64,000 bases of DNA, from assembly GCF_014191355.1 (NCBI RefSeq), contig NZ_JACHWM010000007.1, forward strand, positions 186,001 through 250,000, given 5' to 3'. The translations under genes were made by a program, and so were the position numbers. Of this stretch, positions 8,904-17,164 are shown in pieces. Origin of the DNA: Methylobacterium sp. R2-1. GTDB taxonomy: Bacteria; Pseudomonadota; Alphaproteobacteria; Rhizobiales; Beijerinckiaceae. The notes beneath the pieces were generated by a model. It made no database searches, was not told where the DNA came from, and worked only from the letters and a program-made list of their open reading frames with translations. Within the stretch, counting starts at the first letter, position 1. Every line of letters begins with the position of its first letter.

Positions 8904-10352
8904 TTACGCAGGCGCAAAATTTTCCGGGGAAGCGGCAGATTCGGACGTCTCAATCGCCTCGATCGCGGTTGCAAGCCCCCCGAACAGCACCGGCGCGAAG
9001 ACTGTCTCCTGCCAAGCTCCGTCCGGCACGGCGGGCCGATTCCCGCGCTGCAGCGCGGTCGCGGCGGAGGCTTGGCCGCGGAAGGCGAGACGCCCGTCCG
9101 GGCCGTGCCGCAGCGCCAGCAGCGAGGTCGGAAGAGAGAGGCGCTCCGGCTTGCCGAGCACCAGCGAGAGGTCGCCTGCGGTCCCGCGCCGGCCGGAGAG
9201 AAGCGCTGTCTCGTCGAAGATGATCGTGTCGATCACCGTGTCGTGCCGCAGGCTCTGCGGCCTGCCCATGGCGCGGCTGCGGCCGGGGAGGCGCGCCGGC
9301 GCTCGGTGAACCAAGGCGACGGAGCGCAGATCCGACGGAAGGTCACGACCGGCGAGATTCTTTTCGAGGAAGGCGGGGGCGACGAGGTGGGTCGGACCCG
9401 GCCGCCGCAGGGCCGCCGCGAAGGCGGCGCCGTCGAACAGCGGCATCGTCTCCAGGCCCGCGCCGGCCACGAGGGCGGCGGCGAGCCCGGTGGCGAGGCC
9501 GCGCAGGTCGTGCGGGCCGATCAGGCTGAGGATGCGCTCGCCGGGCGCGACACGCATCGCCACGAGGTGCGCGGCGGCGGCCGCCACCACCGACTCGCCG
9601 CTGCGGTAGACCGGCCGCTCGGGATCGCCGCCGACGAAGCTGACGATGCCGGCGGAAGCAGGTGCCGGTCCGGCCGTCTCTCCGGCCGGTCCGTCGAGAA
9701 CGAACCGGTCGAGGTTGATCACGCCGTCCGGCACGTCGGGGCCGAAGGCAGCGAGATAGCGCAGGCCGAAATAGCGCGCGGCGACGTTGCAGAGGCGCTG
9801 CGCGGGCGCGGCGGAGCCGAGCCGGGCCTGGGTCAGCACCGCGCTCAGCGCCACGCCCTGGGCCGCCGTGAGCAGGCGTTCCTCGTCCCAGGAGACCGGC
9901 AGGAGACAGGCGACGTGGCCGGCGGCTTCGACGGCGAGGATGGCCAGCGCGCTCTCGGCCGAGCCCGGCAGGCACAGGCCGATGCGGCTGCCCGGAGGCA
10001 AACGCCAGCTCCGCAGGCCGCGGGCGAGGCGCTCGACGATCTCGGCCGCGGCGGCATAGGTCCAGGTGATGGCGGGTCGGTCGCTCCAGTCCGGCTTGTC
10101 GGCGGGATCGACCACGGCGATCCGATTAGGATGGCGCCGGGCCGTGGCGGCCAGCAGGCTGCCGAGGCTGACACGCCGCTGAGGAGCGGCGGTCGGCGCC
10201 GGATGCGGGGCCTCGTGCGATGCGTCCTGCGAAGGGGCCCGCGAGGCCTCTTGCGAGGCGTCTTGCAGGGCCCGTTGCAGAGCCGCTTGCAAAGCGTCCT
10301 GCAAGTCCCTCGGCGACGCCTCAGCGTGCGTGATAGCCCGTTGCGCCGACAC
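8904..10352 (-). CDS. degenerate AMP-binding (ANL-superfamily) protein
   Basis: 482 residues. After an odd Ala/Gln/Ser-rich N-terminus (about residues 10-50, repeating ALQ and DAS units), residues 60-400 follow the N-domain of acyl-CoA synthetases: RHPNRIAVVDPADKPDW, then PPGSRIGLCLPGSAESALAILAVEAAG (written here in parts). The phosphate-binding loop TSGTTGxPKG is not recognisable (SFVGGDPERPVYRSG instead) and the C-terminal domain with the catalytic Lys is absent, since the protein ends about 100 residues short. It probably lacks adenylation activity. Start is GTG at 10352. It is divergent from the kinase gene at 10548. Confidence 0.65.
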   Translation of the reverse strand: MSAQRAITHAEASPRDLQDALQAALQRALQDASQEASRAPSQDASHEAPHPAPTAAPQRRVSLGSLLAATARRHPNRIAVVDPADKPDWSDRPAITWTYAAAAEIVERLARGLRSWRLPPGSRIGLCLPGSAESALAILAVEAAGHVACLLPVSWDEERLLTAAQGVALSAVLTQARLGSAAPAQRLCNVAARYFGLRYLAAFGPDVPDGVINLDRFVLDGPAGETAGPAPASAGIVSFVGGDPERPVYRSGESVVAAAAAHLVAMRVAPGERILSLIGPHDLRGLATGLAAALVAGAGLETMPLFDGAAFAAALRRPGPTHLVAPAFLEKNLAGRDLPSDLRSVALVHRAPARLPGRSRAMGRPQSLRHDTVIDTIIFDETALLSGRRGTAGDLSLVLGKPERLSLPTSLLALRHGPDGRLAFRGQASAATALQRGNRPAVPDGAWQETVFAPVLFGGLATAIEAIETSESAASPENFAPA

Positions 10353-10396
10353 TCGCGCCCGCCCTCGAAAACCACCCCGTTTGATGAGCGAATAGG

Positions 10397-10413
10397 GTTA
10401 AGCAAGGCTTAAC
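10397..10413. promoter_or_regulatory. inverted repeat in divergent promoter region
   Basis: GTTAAGC-AAG-GCTTAAC, a perfect 7-bp inverted repeat between the divergent AMP-binding-like gene (start 10352) and the histidine kinase (start 10548). It could be an operator or a short transcript hairpin; no regulator can be assigned. Confidence 0.35.
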
Positions 10414-10547
10414 GTTTGGTGGTCGCGGGCGTCTCGCGTAGAGAATCGGCGTCAGGGGAGGCCGCGTTTGCCGGAACACCCGATTCATGTTGAGCGTGTG
10501 ACCGTGCGGTCTGTAGGATCACGCGCAGGTGAGCCGGGGCCGAAGCA

Positions 10548-11807
10548 ATGCTCGAACTTCTGCGGCGGCTGTGGGAGGTCGAGAACCTTTCGCCCCACGG
10601 CATTTGTCTCCTCTGGCGCCCGGAGCTGATCTGGACGCACGTCGTCTCCGACAGCCTGATCGCCTTCGCCTACTTCTCGATTCCCATCGGGCTGGCCTAT
10701 TTCGTGTCCCGCCGCCGGGACGTGGTGTTCGGCTGGATGTTCTGGTCGTTCGCCGTGTTCATCACCGCTTGCGGCGCGACGCATCTCATGGCGATCTGGA
10801 CACTCTGGGTGCCGGATTACGGGCTAGAGGCGGCGGTCAAGCTCTTCACGGGCGTCGCCTCCATCGGCACGTCGGTGGCGCTCTGGATCCTGATGCCGAA
10901 GGCGCTGACGCTGCCGTCGCCCACCCAGCTCCGCCAAGCCAACGAGGCGCTGCAGGCACGCATCCGGGAGCGCGACGCGGCGCTCGCGGCCCTGGAGGCC
11001 GCCGTCTCCGAGCGTCAGCGCACCGAAGAACTGCTGCGCCAGAGCCAGAAGATGGAAGCGATCGGGCAACTCACAGGGGGCGTGGCCCACGACTTCAACA
11101 ATCTGCTCAACGTGGTGCTGCTCAACCTTGACCGGGTCGAGCGCGGCCTGCCGGAGGAGAGCCCCCTGCGCAAGCGCCTGCGCGATGCGGTGAAGGGCGC
11201 GGAGCGGGCGGCGACGATGACGCACAAGCTGCTGGCCTTCGCCCGCCGCCAGCCGCTCTCGCCGGTGAGCACCGACGTCAACGCGCAGATCGCCTCCTTC
11301 GCCGAGTTCCTGCGTGGGACGATCGGATCGCGGATCCGGCTCGAGACCGATCTCGCCCCGGAGCTGCCGCGGGTGAACATCGATCCCAACCAGCTCGAGA
11401 ACGCGATTCTCAACCTCGCGGTCAACGCCCGCGACGCGATGCCGGAGGGCGGGACTCTCACCCTCGTCACCCGACCGCTGCCGGGGGGCGAGGGGCTCGC
11501 CCTCGAGGTATCGGACACCGGAACCGGAATGACGCCGGAGGTCGAGGCGCGGGCCTTCGAGCCGTTCTTCACCACGAAGCCGCTGGGGCAGGGGACGGGC
11601 CTGGGGCTCAGCCAAGTGTTCGGCTTCGCGCAGCAATCGGGCGGCAACGCCACCTTCGTGCGCGGCGACCGGCCCAGCACCACCGTACGCCTGTCCTTCC
11701 CGGCACAGATGCCGGCCGCGAATCGCCCGGCGTCGATGCGCTCGGACCCGGCCGCCGAGCCCGGCTTCGCACCGCCGCTGCTGCCGCCGGTGGCGGTCGC
11801 GGGTTAG
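10548..11807 (+). CDS. ethylene-receptor-like sensor histidine kinase
   Basis: 419 residues. Residues 25-110 form three membrane helices whose sequence follows the ethylene-binding domain of plant ETR1: SDSLIAFAYFSIP and CGATHLMAIWT. D35, Y42, P46, C75 and H79 correspond to ETR1 D25, Y32, P36, C65 and H69 with a constant offset of ten; the Cys and His bind copper(I) in ETR1. A coiled coil (about 125-170) leads to the H-box QLTGGVAHDFNNLL (His about 181), N-box NLAVNARDAMPEGG, G1 DTGTGM and G2 GQGTGLGLSQV. There is no fused receiver. A perfect 21-bp inverted repeat overlaps the stop codon and a receiver gene follows at 11946. Ethylene binding is inferred from residue conservation. Confidence 0.9.
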   Translation: MLELLRRLWEVENLSPHGICLLWRPELIWTHVVSDSLIAFAYFSIPIGLAYFVSRRRDVVFGWMFWSFAVFITACGATHLMAIWTLWVPDYGLEAAVKLFTGVASIGTSVALWILMPKALTLPSPTQLRQANEALQARIRERDAALAALEAAVSERQRTEELLRQSQKMEAIGQLTGGVAHDFNNLLNVVLLNLDRVERGLPEESPLRKRLRDAVKGAERAATMTHKLLAFARRQPLSPVSTDVNAQIASFAEFLRGTIGSRIRLETDLAPELPRVNIDPNQLENAILNLAVNARDAMPEGGTLTLVTRPLPGGEGLALEVSDTGTGMTPEVEARAFEPFFTTKPLGQGTGLGLSQVFGFAQQSGGNATFVRGDRPSTTVRLSFPAQMPAANRPASMRSDPAAEPGFAPPLLPPVAVAG

Positions 11808-11853
11808 CCCATCGTCCCGAAAGGCGGAGGCGGCCTTTCGGGACGATGGGCTA
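11805..11853 (+). repeat. perfect 21-bp inverted repeat covering the kinase stop codon
   Basis: Bases 11805-11825 pair without mismatch with 11833-11853 around a 7-base loop GGAGGCG. The first three bases are the TAG stop of the kinase gene. No T-run follows, so it could attenuate or stabilise mRNA between the kinase and the downstream receiver gene rather than fully terminate. Confidence 0.8.
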
Positions 11854-11945
11854 GGGAGGTCTTCGCGGTTTCCGGCGCCTTCTGTGCTCACTCAGGGCGC
11901 GCGGGGACTTTCAGGGCAACGAGAAGAAGGAGGGAGAGGGGAGGG

Positions 11946-12308
11946 ATGACGGACAAGCGGACGGTGCTCGTCGTCGAGGACGAAGAGATGCTGCTCAACG
12001 CCGTGACCATGGAGTTCGAGGATGCCGGCTTCGCCGTGCTCAGCGCGGGCACCGCGGAGGAGGCCTACGGCCTGCTCCAGGGGGCCGAGCGGGTCGATCT
12101 CCTGTTCACCGACATCCGCCTGCCGGGCCAGCTCGACGGCTGGGACCTCGCCGAGCGCGCCCGCCTCCTCCATCCGGCCCTGCCGGTGATCTACGTGACC
12201 GGCTACAGCGCCGAGCAGCCCCGGCAGGTGAGCGAGAGCGTGCTGGTGATGAAGCCCTACCGCATGACGGCGATCATGAGCGCCGCGCAGCAATTGGGGG
12301 TGGAGTGA
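11946..12308 (+). CDS. single-domain response regulator
   Basis: 120-residue receiver domain with no output domain. Acidic pocket E11-D12-E13, phospho-acceptor D56 (LLFTDIRLPG), conserved Thr in YVTGY and Lys in VMKPY are all present. The sequence resembles the receivers usually fused to the C-terminus of HisKA kinases with a DFNN H-box, so it is the natural partner of the ethylene-receptor-like kinase 139 bases upstream. A very strong ribosome site (AGGAGGGAGAGGGGAGGG) precedes the ATG. It is convergent with the acyl-CoA synthetase, with a 10-base gap. Confidence 0.93.
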   Translation: MTDKRTVLVVEDEEMLLNAVTMEFEDAGFAVLSAGTAEEAYGLLQGAERVDLLFTDIRLPGQLDGWDLAERARLLHPALPVIYVTGYSAEQPRQVSESVLVMKPYRMTAIMSAAQQLGVE

Positions 12309-12318
12309 AGCGGTCGGC

Positions 12319-13950
12319 TCACTCTTCTCGCGCCTTTTCTCTCAACAAAAACTTCTGCACCTTGCCCGTCGAAGTCTTGGGCAGCTCCCCGAACACCACG
12401 TGGCGCGGCAGCTTGTAGGGAGCGAGGCGCTCGCGGCACCATGCGACCAACTCCTCGGGCGTGACCTCCTGCCCCTGCTTCAGCTCGACGAAGGCGCAGG
12501 GCGTCTCGCCCCACTTCATGTCGGGCTTGGCGACCACGGCGGCGGCCGCGACCGAGGGGTGCTTGAACAGGGCGTCCTCCACCTCGATCGAGGAGATGTT
12601 CTCGCCCCCTGAGATGATGATGTCCTTCGAACGGTCTTTCAGCTGGATGTAGCCGTCGGGATGCTTCACCCCGAGATCGCCGGAGCGGAACCAGCCGCCC
12701 TTGAAGGCGGCCTCGGTCGAGACCGGGTTCTTCAGGTAGCCGCGCATCACCACGTTGCCGCGGAACATCACCTCGCCGAGGCTCTCGCCGTCGGCGGGCA
12801 GCGATTCCATCGTCTCGGGGTCGCGCACGTCGAGCCCTTCCAGCACGGGGTAGCGCACGCCCTGGCGGGCCTTCTTCCGCGCGCGCTCATCCGTGGGCAG
12901 CGCGTCCCACTCCTCGTGCCACGCATTCACCACCGCCGGGCCGTAGGTCTCGGTCAGGCCGTAGAGGTGGGTGACGTCGAAGCCGGCCTCGCCCATGGCG
13001 GCGAGCACCGCCTCAGGCGGCGGCGCGGCGGCAGTGAGGAAGTGAACCCGGCGGGGGAGGGGGCGCTTCTGCGCCTCGGGGGCGTTCAGCAGCGTCGACA
13101 TCACGATCGGCGCCCCCGACAGGTGGGTGACGTTGTGCTCGGCGAGTGCCGCGTACATCGCCGGCGCCCGCACCTGCCGCAGGCAGACATGGGTGCCGGC
13201 GACGATCGAAAGGGTCCAGGGAAAGCACCAGCCGTTGCAGTGGAACATCGGCAGGGTCCAGAGATAGACCGCGTGCTGCGGCAGCCCGGCGGTGATGACA
13301 TTGCCGAGCGAGAGCAGGGCCGCACCGCGGTGGTGATAGACCACGCCCTTCGGATCGCCGGTGGTGCCGGAGGTGTAGTTCAGCGAGATCGCGTCCCACT
13401 CGTCCGCCGGCATCGCCCAGTCGAAGTCGGGATCGCCCACGGCGAGGAATTCCTCGTAATCGGTCTCGCCGACGGAGGCGCTGTCTCCGGAGAATTCCGG
13501 ATCGTCGTAGTCGATGACGAGGGGCGAGACCCCGGCCCGGTCGAGTGCCTCACGACCGATCCGCGCGAACTCGCGATCGACGATGAAGACCTTGGCCTCG
13601 CCGTGGTCGAGGCAGAAGGCCAGAGCCGCCGCGTCGAGGCGCGTGTTGAGGGTGTTGAGCACCGCCCCCGTCATCGGCACGCCGTAGTGGCACTCGATCA
13701 TCGCCGGCGTGTTGGCGAGCAGCACCGCCACGGTGTCGCCGCGGCCGATGCCGCGGGCGGCCAGCGCCGCGGCGAGGCGGCGGCATCGGGCGTACAGCTC
13801 GGCATAGGAGCAGCGCAGCGGACCGTGGATCACCGCGACCCGGTCCGGGAAGGTGCGGGCGGCGCGGTCGAGATAGGTCAGCGGCGTGAGCGGCTGATAG
13901 TTCGCAGGGTTGCGGTCGAGATCCCGATCGTAAATCGTTGCACGCGCCAT
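12319..13950 (-). CDS. acyl-CoA synthetase (AMP-forming)
   Basis: 543 residues, complete ANL-superfamily enzyme that activates a carboxylic acid to its acyl-CoA via an acyl-adenylate. The adenylation loop YTSGTTGDPKGVVYHHRG (about residues 193-210), the A5 motif LYGLTETYGP, RSGDLGVKHPDGYIQLKDR (A7-A8) and the C-terminal catalytic Lys context PKTSTGKVQKF are intact. The N-terminus ARATIYDRDLDRNPANYQPLTPL is typical of the medium/long-chain group related to DmdB/FadK-like ligases, but the substrate is not fixed by sequence. The start ATG at 13950 follows GGAGGCGAGGGT. Probably transcribed alone. Confidence 0.92.
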   Translation of the reverse strand: MARATIYDRDLDRNPANYQPLTPLTYLDRAARTFPDRVAVIHGPLRCSYAELYARCRRLAAALAARGIGRGDTVAVLLANTPAMIECHYGVPMTGAVLNTLNTRLDAAALAFCLDHGEAKVFIVDREFARIGREALDRAGVSPLVIDYDDPEFSGDSASVGETDYEEFLAVGDPDFDWAMPADEWDAISLNYTSGTTGDPKGVVYHHRGAALLSLGNVITAGLPQHAVYLWTLPMFHCNGWCFPWTLSIVAGTHVCLRQVRAPAMYAALAEHNVTHLSGAPIVMSTLLNAPEAQKRPLPRRVHFLTAAAPPPEAVLAAMGEAGFDVTHLYGLTETYGPAVVNAWHEEWDALPTDERARKKARQGVRYPVLEGLDVRDPETMESLPADGESLGEVMFRGNVVMRGYLKNPVSTEAAFKGGWFRSGDLGVKHPDGYIQLKDRSKDIIISGGENISSIEVEDALFKHPSVAAAAVVAKPDMKWGETPCAFVELKQGQEVTPEELVAWCRERLAPYKLPRHVVFGELPKTSTGKVQKFLLREKAREE

Positions 13951-14010
13951 ACCCTCGCCTCCCGTTTCAGGAGGAGATTAGCCGAGCCTGACAAGCGATC
14001 AACGGCATGG

Positions 14011-14043
14011 AAAAGGCTCCGCGGGCGAATGCCCGGGAGCCTT
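14011..14043 (-). terminator. terminator of the 64-aa gene (minus strand)
   Basis: AAGGCTCC (14013-14020) and GGAGCCTT (14036-14043) with inner stem CGGGC/GCCCG and loop GAAT. Read on the minus strand the stem ends in CCTTTTCC. Confidence 0.65.
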
Positions 14044-14092
14044 GTCGGTCAGGTTCGAGAGATCTGAGGCGAGAGCGGCCGAAAAGGACCGA

Positions 14093-14287
14093 TCAACGCT
14101 CCCGGCCGCTGAGGAGCTTTTCCAGAGCGGCGAGCCCGCTACGCTCGGCGGCTTCTTCCGTGGTCTGCACCCGGTCGGCGCGCTGGAAGAGCTTGCCGTT
14201 CCGGCGGATGGCCCAGGTGAAGTGCCCGGCGGGGCGCTCGCAGGCTTCGATTTCGAGGGTGTAGGGATTTGCGCTGTTGTTTGCCAT
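14093..14287 (-). CDS. small conserved-type hypothetical protein (64 aa)
   Basis: The protein begins MANNSANPYTLEIEACERPAG and continues HFTWAIRRNGKLFQRADR, then EEAAERSGLAALEKLL. The alternation TWAIRRNGKLFQRAD with a trailing amphipathic helix is characteristic of short Methylobacterium proteins annotated as hypothetical. The ATG at 14287 is followed by a sensible hydrophilic N-terminus, and the minus-strand reading frame also has a terminator 50 bases downstream, supporting a real gene. Function unknown. Confidence 0.7.
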   Translation of the reverse strand: MANNSANPYTLEIEACERPAGHFTWAIRRNGKLFQRADRVQTTEEAAERSGLAALEKLLSGRER

Positions 14288-14608
14288 GATCGGGATATAG
14301 GGTCGCCTACCGGGGCCGGCTACCCACTCGGCGCATGGTTGCCTTGCTTTTTGCAGGAAGGATCGCGTCCGGCGAGGCTTTGCCGGGGGAGGCCGGCATG
14401 GTCGCGTGGGTGGCGTCGCGCGAGAGGCGTGACCGCATTTGACAATCCCGGCGGGATCACCGACACGGCGCCCCGGCCGGATGCGGGCCGTCCACCGGCC
14501 GTCACCGTTCCGCCCGCCCGAGCCGCCGATGTCCATCCTCTCCCGCCCGAGCCAGACCGTGCCGAAAGCGGGCCGCCTCCGCCGCAGCGTCTGCCCAAGC
14601 TTCTGCCT
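14288..14608. other. divergent intergenic region before the ArnT-like gene
   Basis: About 320 bases with no supported gene. A consensus -35-like TTGACA lies at 14439-14444 on the plus strand but no convincing -10 is seen 17 bases later (GACACG). The frame of the ArnT-like gene stays open through here but its translation is Pro-rich and non-conserved, so translation probably starts at 14609. Confidence 0.5.
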
Positions 14609-16393
14609 ATGACGAGCCTCAGCGTCGGCCCGTCCGCAGCGCCGCGGACGGATCTTGTCCGGCCCCTTGCCGGCGCGCTGAACCTTGCGGACCGGGTGCT
14701 GTCCTTCGGAGCGGCGAGCCATGTCCGGGCCGGCTTGCTGCTCCTGCTGATCGGGCTCGCGAGCTTCCTGCCGGGCCTCGCCTCGCTCCAGCCGATGGAC
14801 CGCGACGAGCCGCGTTTCGCCCAGGCGTCCAAGCAGATGCTGGAGACGGGCGATCTCGTCGATATCCGCTTCCAGGCCGAGGCGCGCCACAAGAAGCCGG
14901 TCGGGATCTACTGGGCGCAAGCCGCCGCCGTCGCGGCCGGCGAGGCATTCGGCGTGCCGCGGGCGCGCACGCAGATCGGGCTCTACCGGATCCCCTCGCT
15001 CGTCGGTGCGCTGGCGGCGATCCTGCTGACCTACTGGGCGGCCCTCGCCCTCCTCGACCGGCGCCGGGCGCTGCTGGCCGCCGCCCTGTTCGGCGCCTGC
15101 ATCATGCTCTCGGCGGAAGCGCGGCTGGCCAAGACCGACGCGCTGCTCACCGCCTGTTCGGTCGCCGCCTTCGGCGCGCTCGCCCGCGCTTGGCTCGGGC
15201 GCGCCCGGCTGGAGCGGCGCCGCGGCCCGGCCTCGCTCGGGACGGCTCTGGTCTTCTGGCTCGGAATCGCCCTCGGCATCCTCGTGAAGGGGCCGATGGT
15301 GCCGCTCTTCGCCGGGCTCGCCGCTCTCGTCCTGTGCCTGCGCGAGGGTTCGGCCCGCTGGCTGCTCGACCTGCGCCCGCGCCTGGGACTCCTCATCACC
15401 CTCGTCGTCGTGGCGCCCTGGTTCCTGGCGATCGCCTGGAAGAGCGGCGGCGCCTTCTTCGGCGAGGCGGTGGGGCGCGACATGCTCGGCAAGGTCGGCT
15501 CCGGCGCCGAGAAGCATTGGGGGCCGCCCGGCGCTTACGCGCTCGCCTTCTTCGCTACCTTCTGGCCCGGCGCCGCCTTCGCTGTACTCAGCATTCCCTT
15601 CGCCTGGGCCCGGCGGGGCGAGGAGGCGGTGGCACTGCTGCTGGCCTGGATCGTGCCGATGTGGCTGATCTTCGAGGCGGTGCCGACCAAGCTGCCGCAC
15701 TACGTCCTGCCCCTGATGCCGGCGGTAGCGATCCTCACCGTGCTGGCGCTGTCGCGCGGCGCGCTCGATCCGCGCCGACCGGGGGCGCGCTGGGTGGCGG
15801 GTCTGGTCGTGCTGATCCCGGCAGGGCTGACGCTGGGCCTGAGCCTCGCCGCGTGGCGGCTCGACCACGTGCTGCCTCTGGCCGCCCTGCCATTGCTTCT
15901 CGCCGCCTGCGCCCTTGCCGGCCTCGCCTGGGCCGCCTTCGCCCGCGGGGTGGGGCAAGGGGCAGGGGAGGGTGCTCTTGCGCTCGGCGTCGCCGCCTCG
16001 GTTGTGCTGTCGGGCGCCGTGTTCGGCCTGACTCAGCCAGTGCTGCAGAGCCTCAAGGTCTCGCCGCGGCTCGCCGCGATCCGCGATGCCCTGCCCTGCC
16101 AGGCCCCGCTTGTGGGAAGCCTCGGGCTTCGCGAGCCGAGCCTCGTCTTCACCATCGGCACGGATCTGGCCATGCTGAATTCCGGCGCGGAGGCCGCCGC
16201 CTTCCTGCGCCAAGGGGGCAGCGAAGGCGGCTGCCGCCTCGTGCTGGTCGAGGACCGGTTCGCCGCCGAGTTCGCCGCCGCGGAAGGCGGGCAGCCGCTC
16301 AGCCCCGCCGGCCGGGTCACGGGCTTCAACATCAACGGAGGCAAGCCGGTCGGGGTCTCCGCCTACGCCGCGCTGCCGGGCGCCGCACCATGA
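14609..16393 (+). CDS. ArnT-like lipid-linked sugar glycosyltransferase (GT-C)
   Basis: 594 residues, a multi-pass inner-membrane glycosyltransferase of the ArnT/PMT-2 family. The first periplasmic loop carries MDRDEPRFAQASKQML (about residue 68), with the Asp-Glu pair conserved in ArnT, then RHKKPVGIYWAQ; further hydrophobic helices follow to about residue 480 (roughly 12 in total). Family members transfer a sugar from a polyprenyl phosphate to lipid A or another lipid/polysaccharide at the periplasmic face. The ATG at 14609 begins just before the first membrane helix. Its stop overlaps the next start by ATGA, so it is translationally coupled to the GT2 gene that could make the lipid-linked donor. 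Confidence 0.88.
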   Translation: MTSLSVGPSAAPRTDLVRPLAGALNLADRVLSFGAASHVRAGLLLLLIGLASFLPGLASLQPMDRDEPRFAQASKQMLETGDLVDIRFQAEARHKKPVGIYWAQAAAVAAGEAFGVPRARTQIGLYRIPSLVGALAAILLTYWAALALLDRRRALLAAALFGACIMLSAEARLAKTDALLTACSVAAFGALARAWLGRARLERRRGPASLGTALVFWLGIALGILVKGPMVPLFAGLAALVLCLREGSARWLLDLRPRLGLLITLVVVAPWFLAIAWKSGGAFFGEAVGRDMLGKVGSGAEKHWGPPGAYALAFFATFWPGAAFAVLSIPFAWARRGEEAVALLLAWIVPMWLIFEAVPTKLPHYVLPLMPAVAILTVLALSRGALDPRRPGARWVAGLVVLIPAGLTLGLSLAAWRLDHVLPLAALPLLLAACALAGLAWAAFARGVGQGAGEGALALGVAASVVLSGAVFGLTQPVLQSLKVSPRLAAIRDALPCQAPLVGSLGLREPSLVFTIGTDLAMLNSGAEAAAFLRQGGSEGGCRLVLVEDRFAAEFAAAEGGQPLSPAGRVTGFNINGGKPVGVSAYAALPGAAP

Positions 16394-17160
16394 GCACGAC
16401 GATTGTTTCCGAGCCGCCGCGCCTCAGCGTGGTGGTGCCGGTGAAGAACGAGGCCGGCAACATCGAGGCCTTGGTGGCCGAGATCGGCCATGCCTGCCAG
16501 AATCTCGCGCCCTTCGAGGTCATCTACGTTGATGACGGATCGACCGACGCGACGCTGGCCACCCTCCGCAGCCTGCAGGCCGAGCATTCGTGGCTGCGGG
16601 TGGTGCGCCACGACCGCAGCGGCGGCCAGAGCGGGGCGGTGCGCAGCGGCGTGCAGCGCGCTCGCGCCGCCGTCATCGCGACGCTCGACGGCGACGGCCA
16701 GAACGACCCGTCCTTCATCCCCGTGCTCTACGCCGCCCTTGAGCAGGGGGGGGCGACGGTCGGCTTGGCCCAGGGCCAGCGGATCGGCCGCAAGGGCGCC
16801 TGGAAGCAGTTCCAGTCGAGGATCGCCAACGGCGTGCGGGGAAAGATCCTGAAGGATGCCACCCGCGATACCGGTTGCGGGCTCAAGGTCTTCCGCCGCG
16901 ACGTCTATCTCGCGCTGCCCTATTTCGATGCGCTCCACCGCTTCATGCCGGCGCTCGTCACCCGCGAGGGGTTCGGCGTGGTCCACCGCGACGTGGTCGA
17001 TCGGCCGCGCTTCACCGGCCGCTCGAATTACGGGATGTTCGACCGGCTCTGGGTCGGCATCCTCGATCTCGCCGGCGTGTGGTGGCTGATCCGGCGGCGG
17101 CGCCCGGCTCCGCGGGCCGAGGACGTGCCCGAGGACCTGCCGCACAGCGAGACCCGATGA
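16390..17160 (+). CDS. GT2 polyprenyl-phosphate glycosyltransferase (DPM1/ArnC-like)
   Basis: 256 residues. LSVVVPVKNEAGNIEALVAEI opens the GT-A fold, followed by VIYVDDGSTDATL (residues about 46-58), the TLDGDGQNDP metal-binding DxD region (about 100), and RDTGCGLKVFRRDV (about 158-171), all typical of dolichyl/undecaprenyl-phosphate sugar synthases. No C-terminal membrane pair as in GtrB, only a short hydrophobic stretch (about 222-236). It would charge undecaprenyl phosphate with a sugar for the ArnT-like enzyme encoded upstream, with which it overlaps by four bases. Confidence 0.9.
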   Translation: MSTTIVSEPPRLSVVVPVKNEAGNIEALVAEIGHACQNLAPFEVIYVDDGSTDATLATLRSLQAEHSWLRVVRHDRSGGQSGAVRSGVQRARAAVIATLDGDGQNDPSFIPVLYAALEQGGATVGLAQGQRIGRKGAWKQFQSRIANGVRGKILKDATRDTGCGLKVFRRDVYLALPYFDALHRFMPALVTREGFGVVHRDVVDRPRFTGRSNYGMFDRLWVGILDLAGVWWLIRRRRPAPRAEDVPEDLPHSETR

Positions 17161-17164
17161 TCCC

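Noticed and set aside
14042..14608. N-terminal extension of the ArnT-like protein
   Set aside because: Pro-rich, unconserved, and overlaps the 64-aa minus-strand gene; the ATG at 14609 precedes the first membrane helix.
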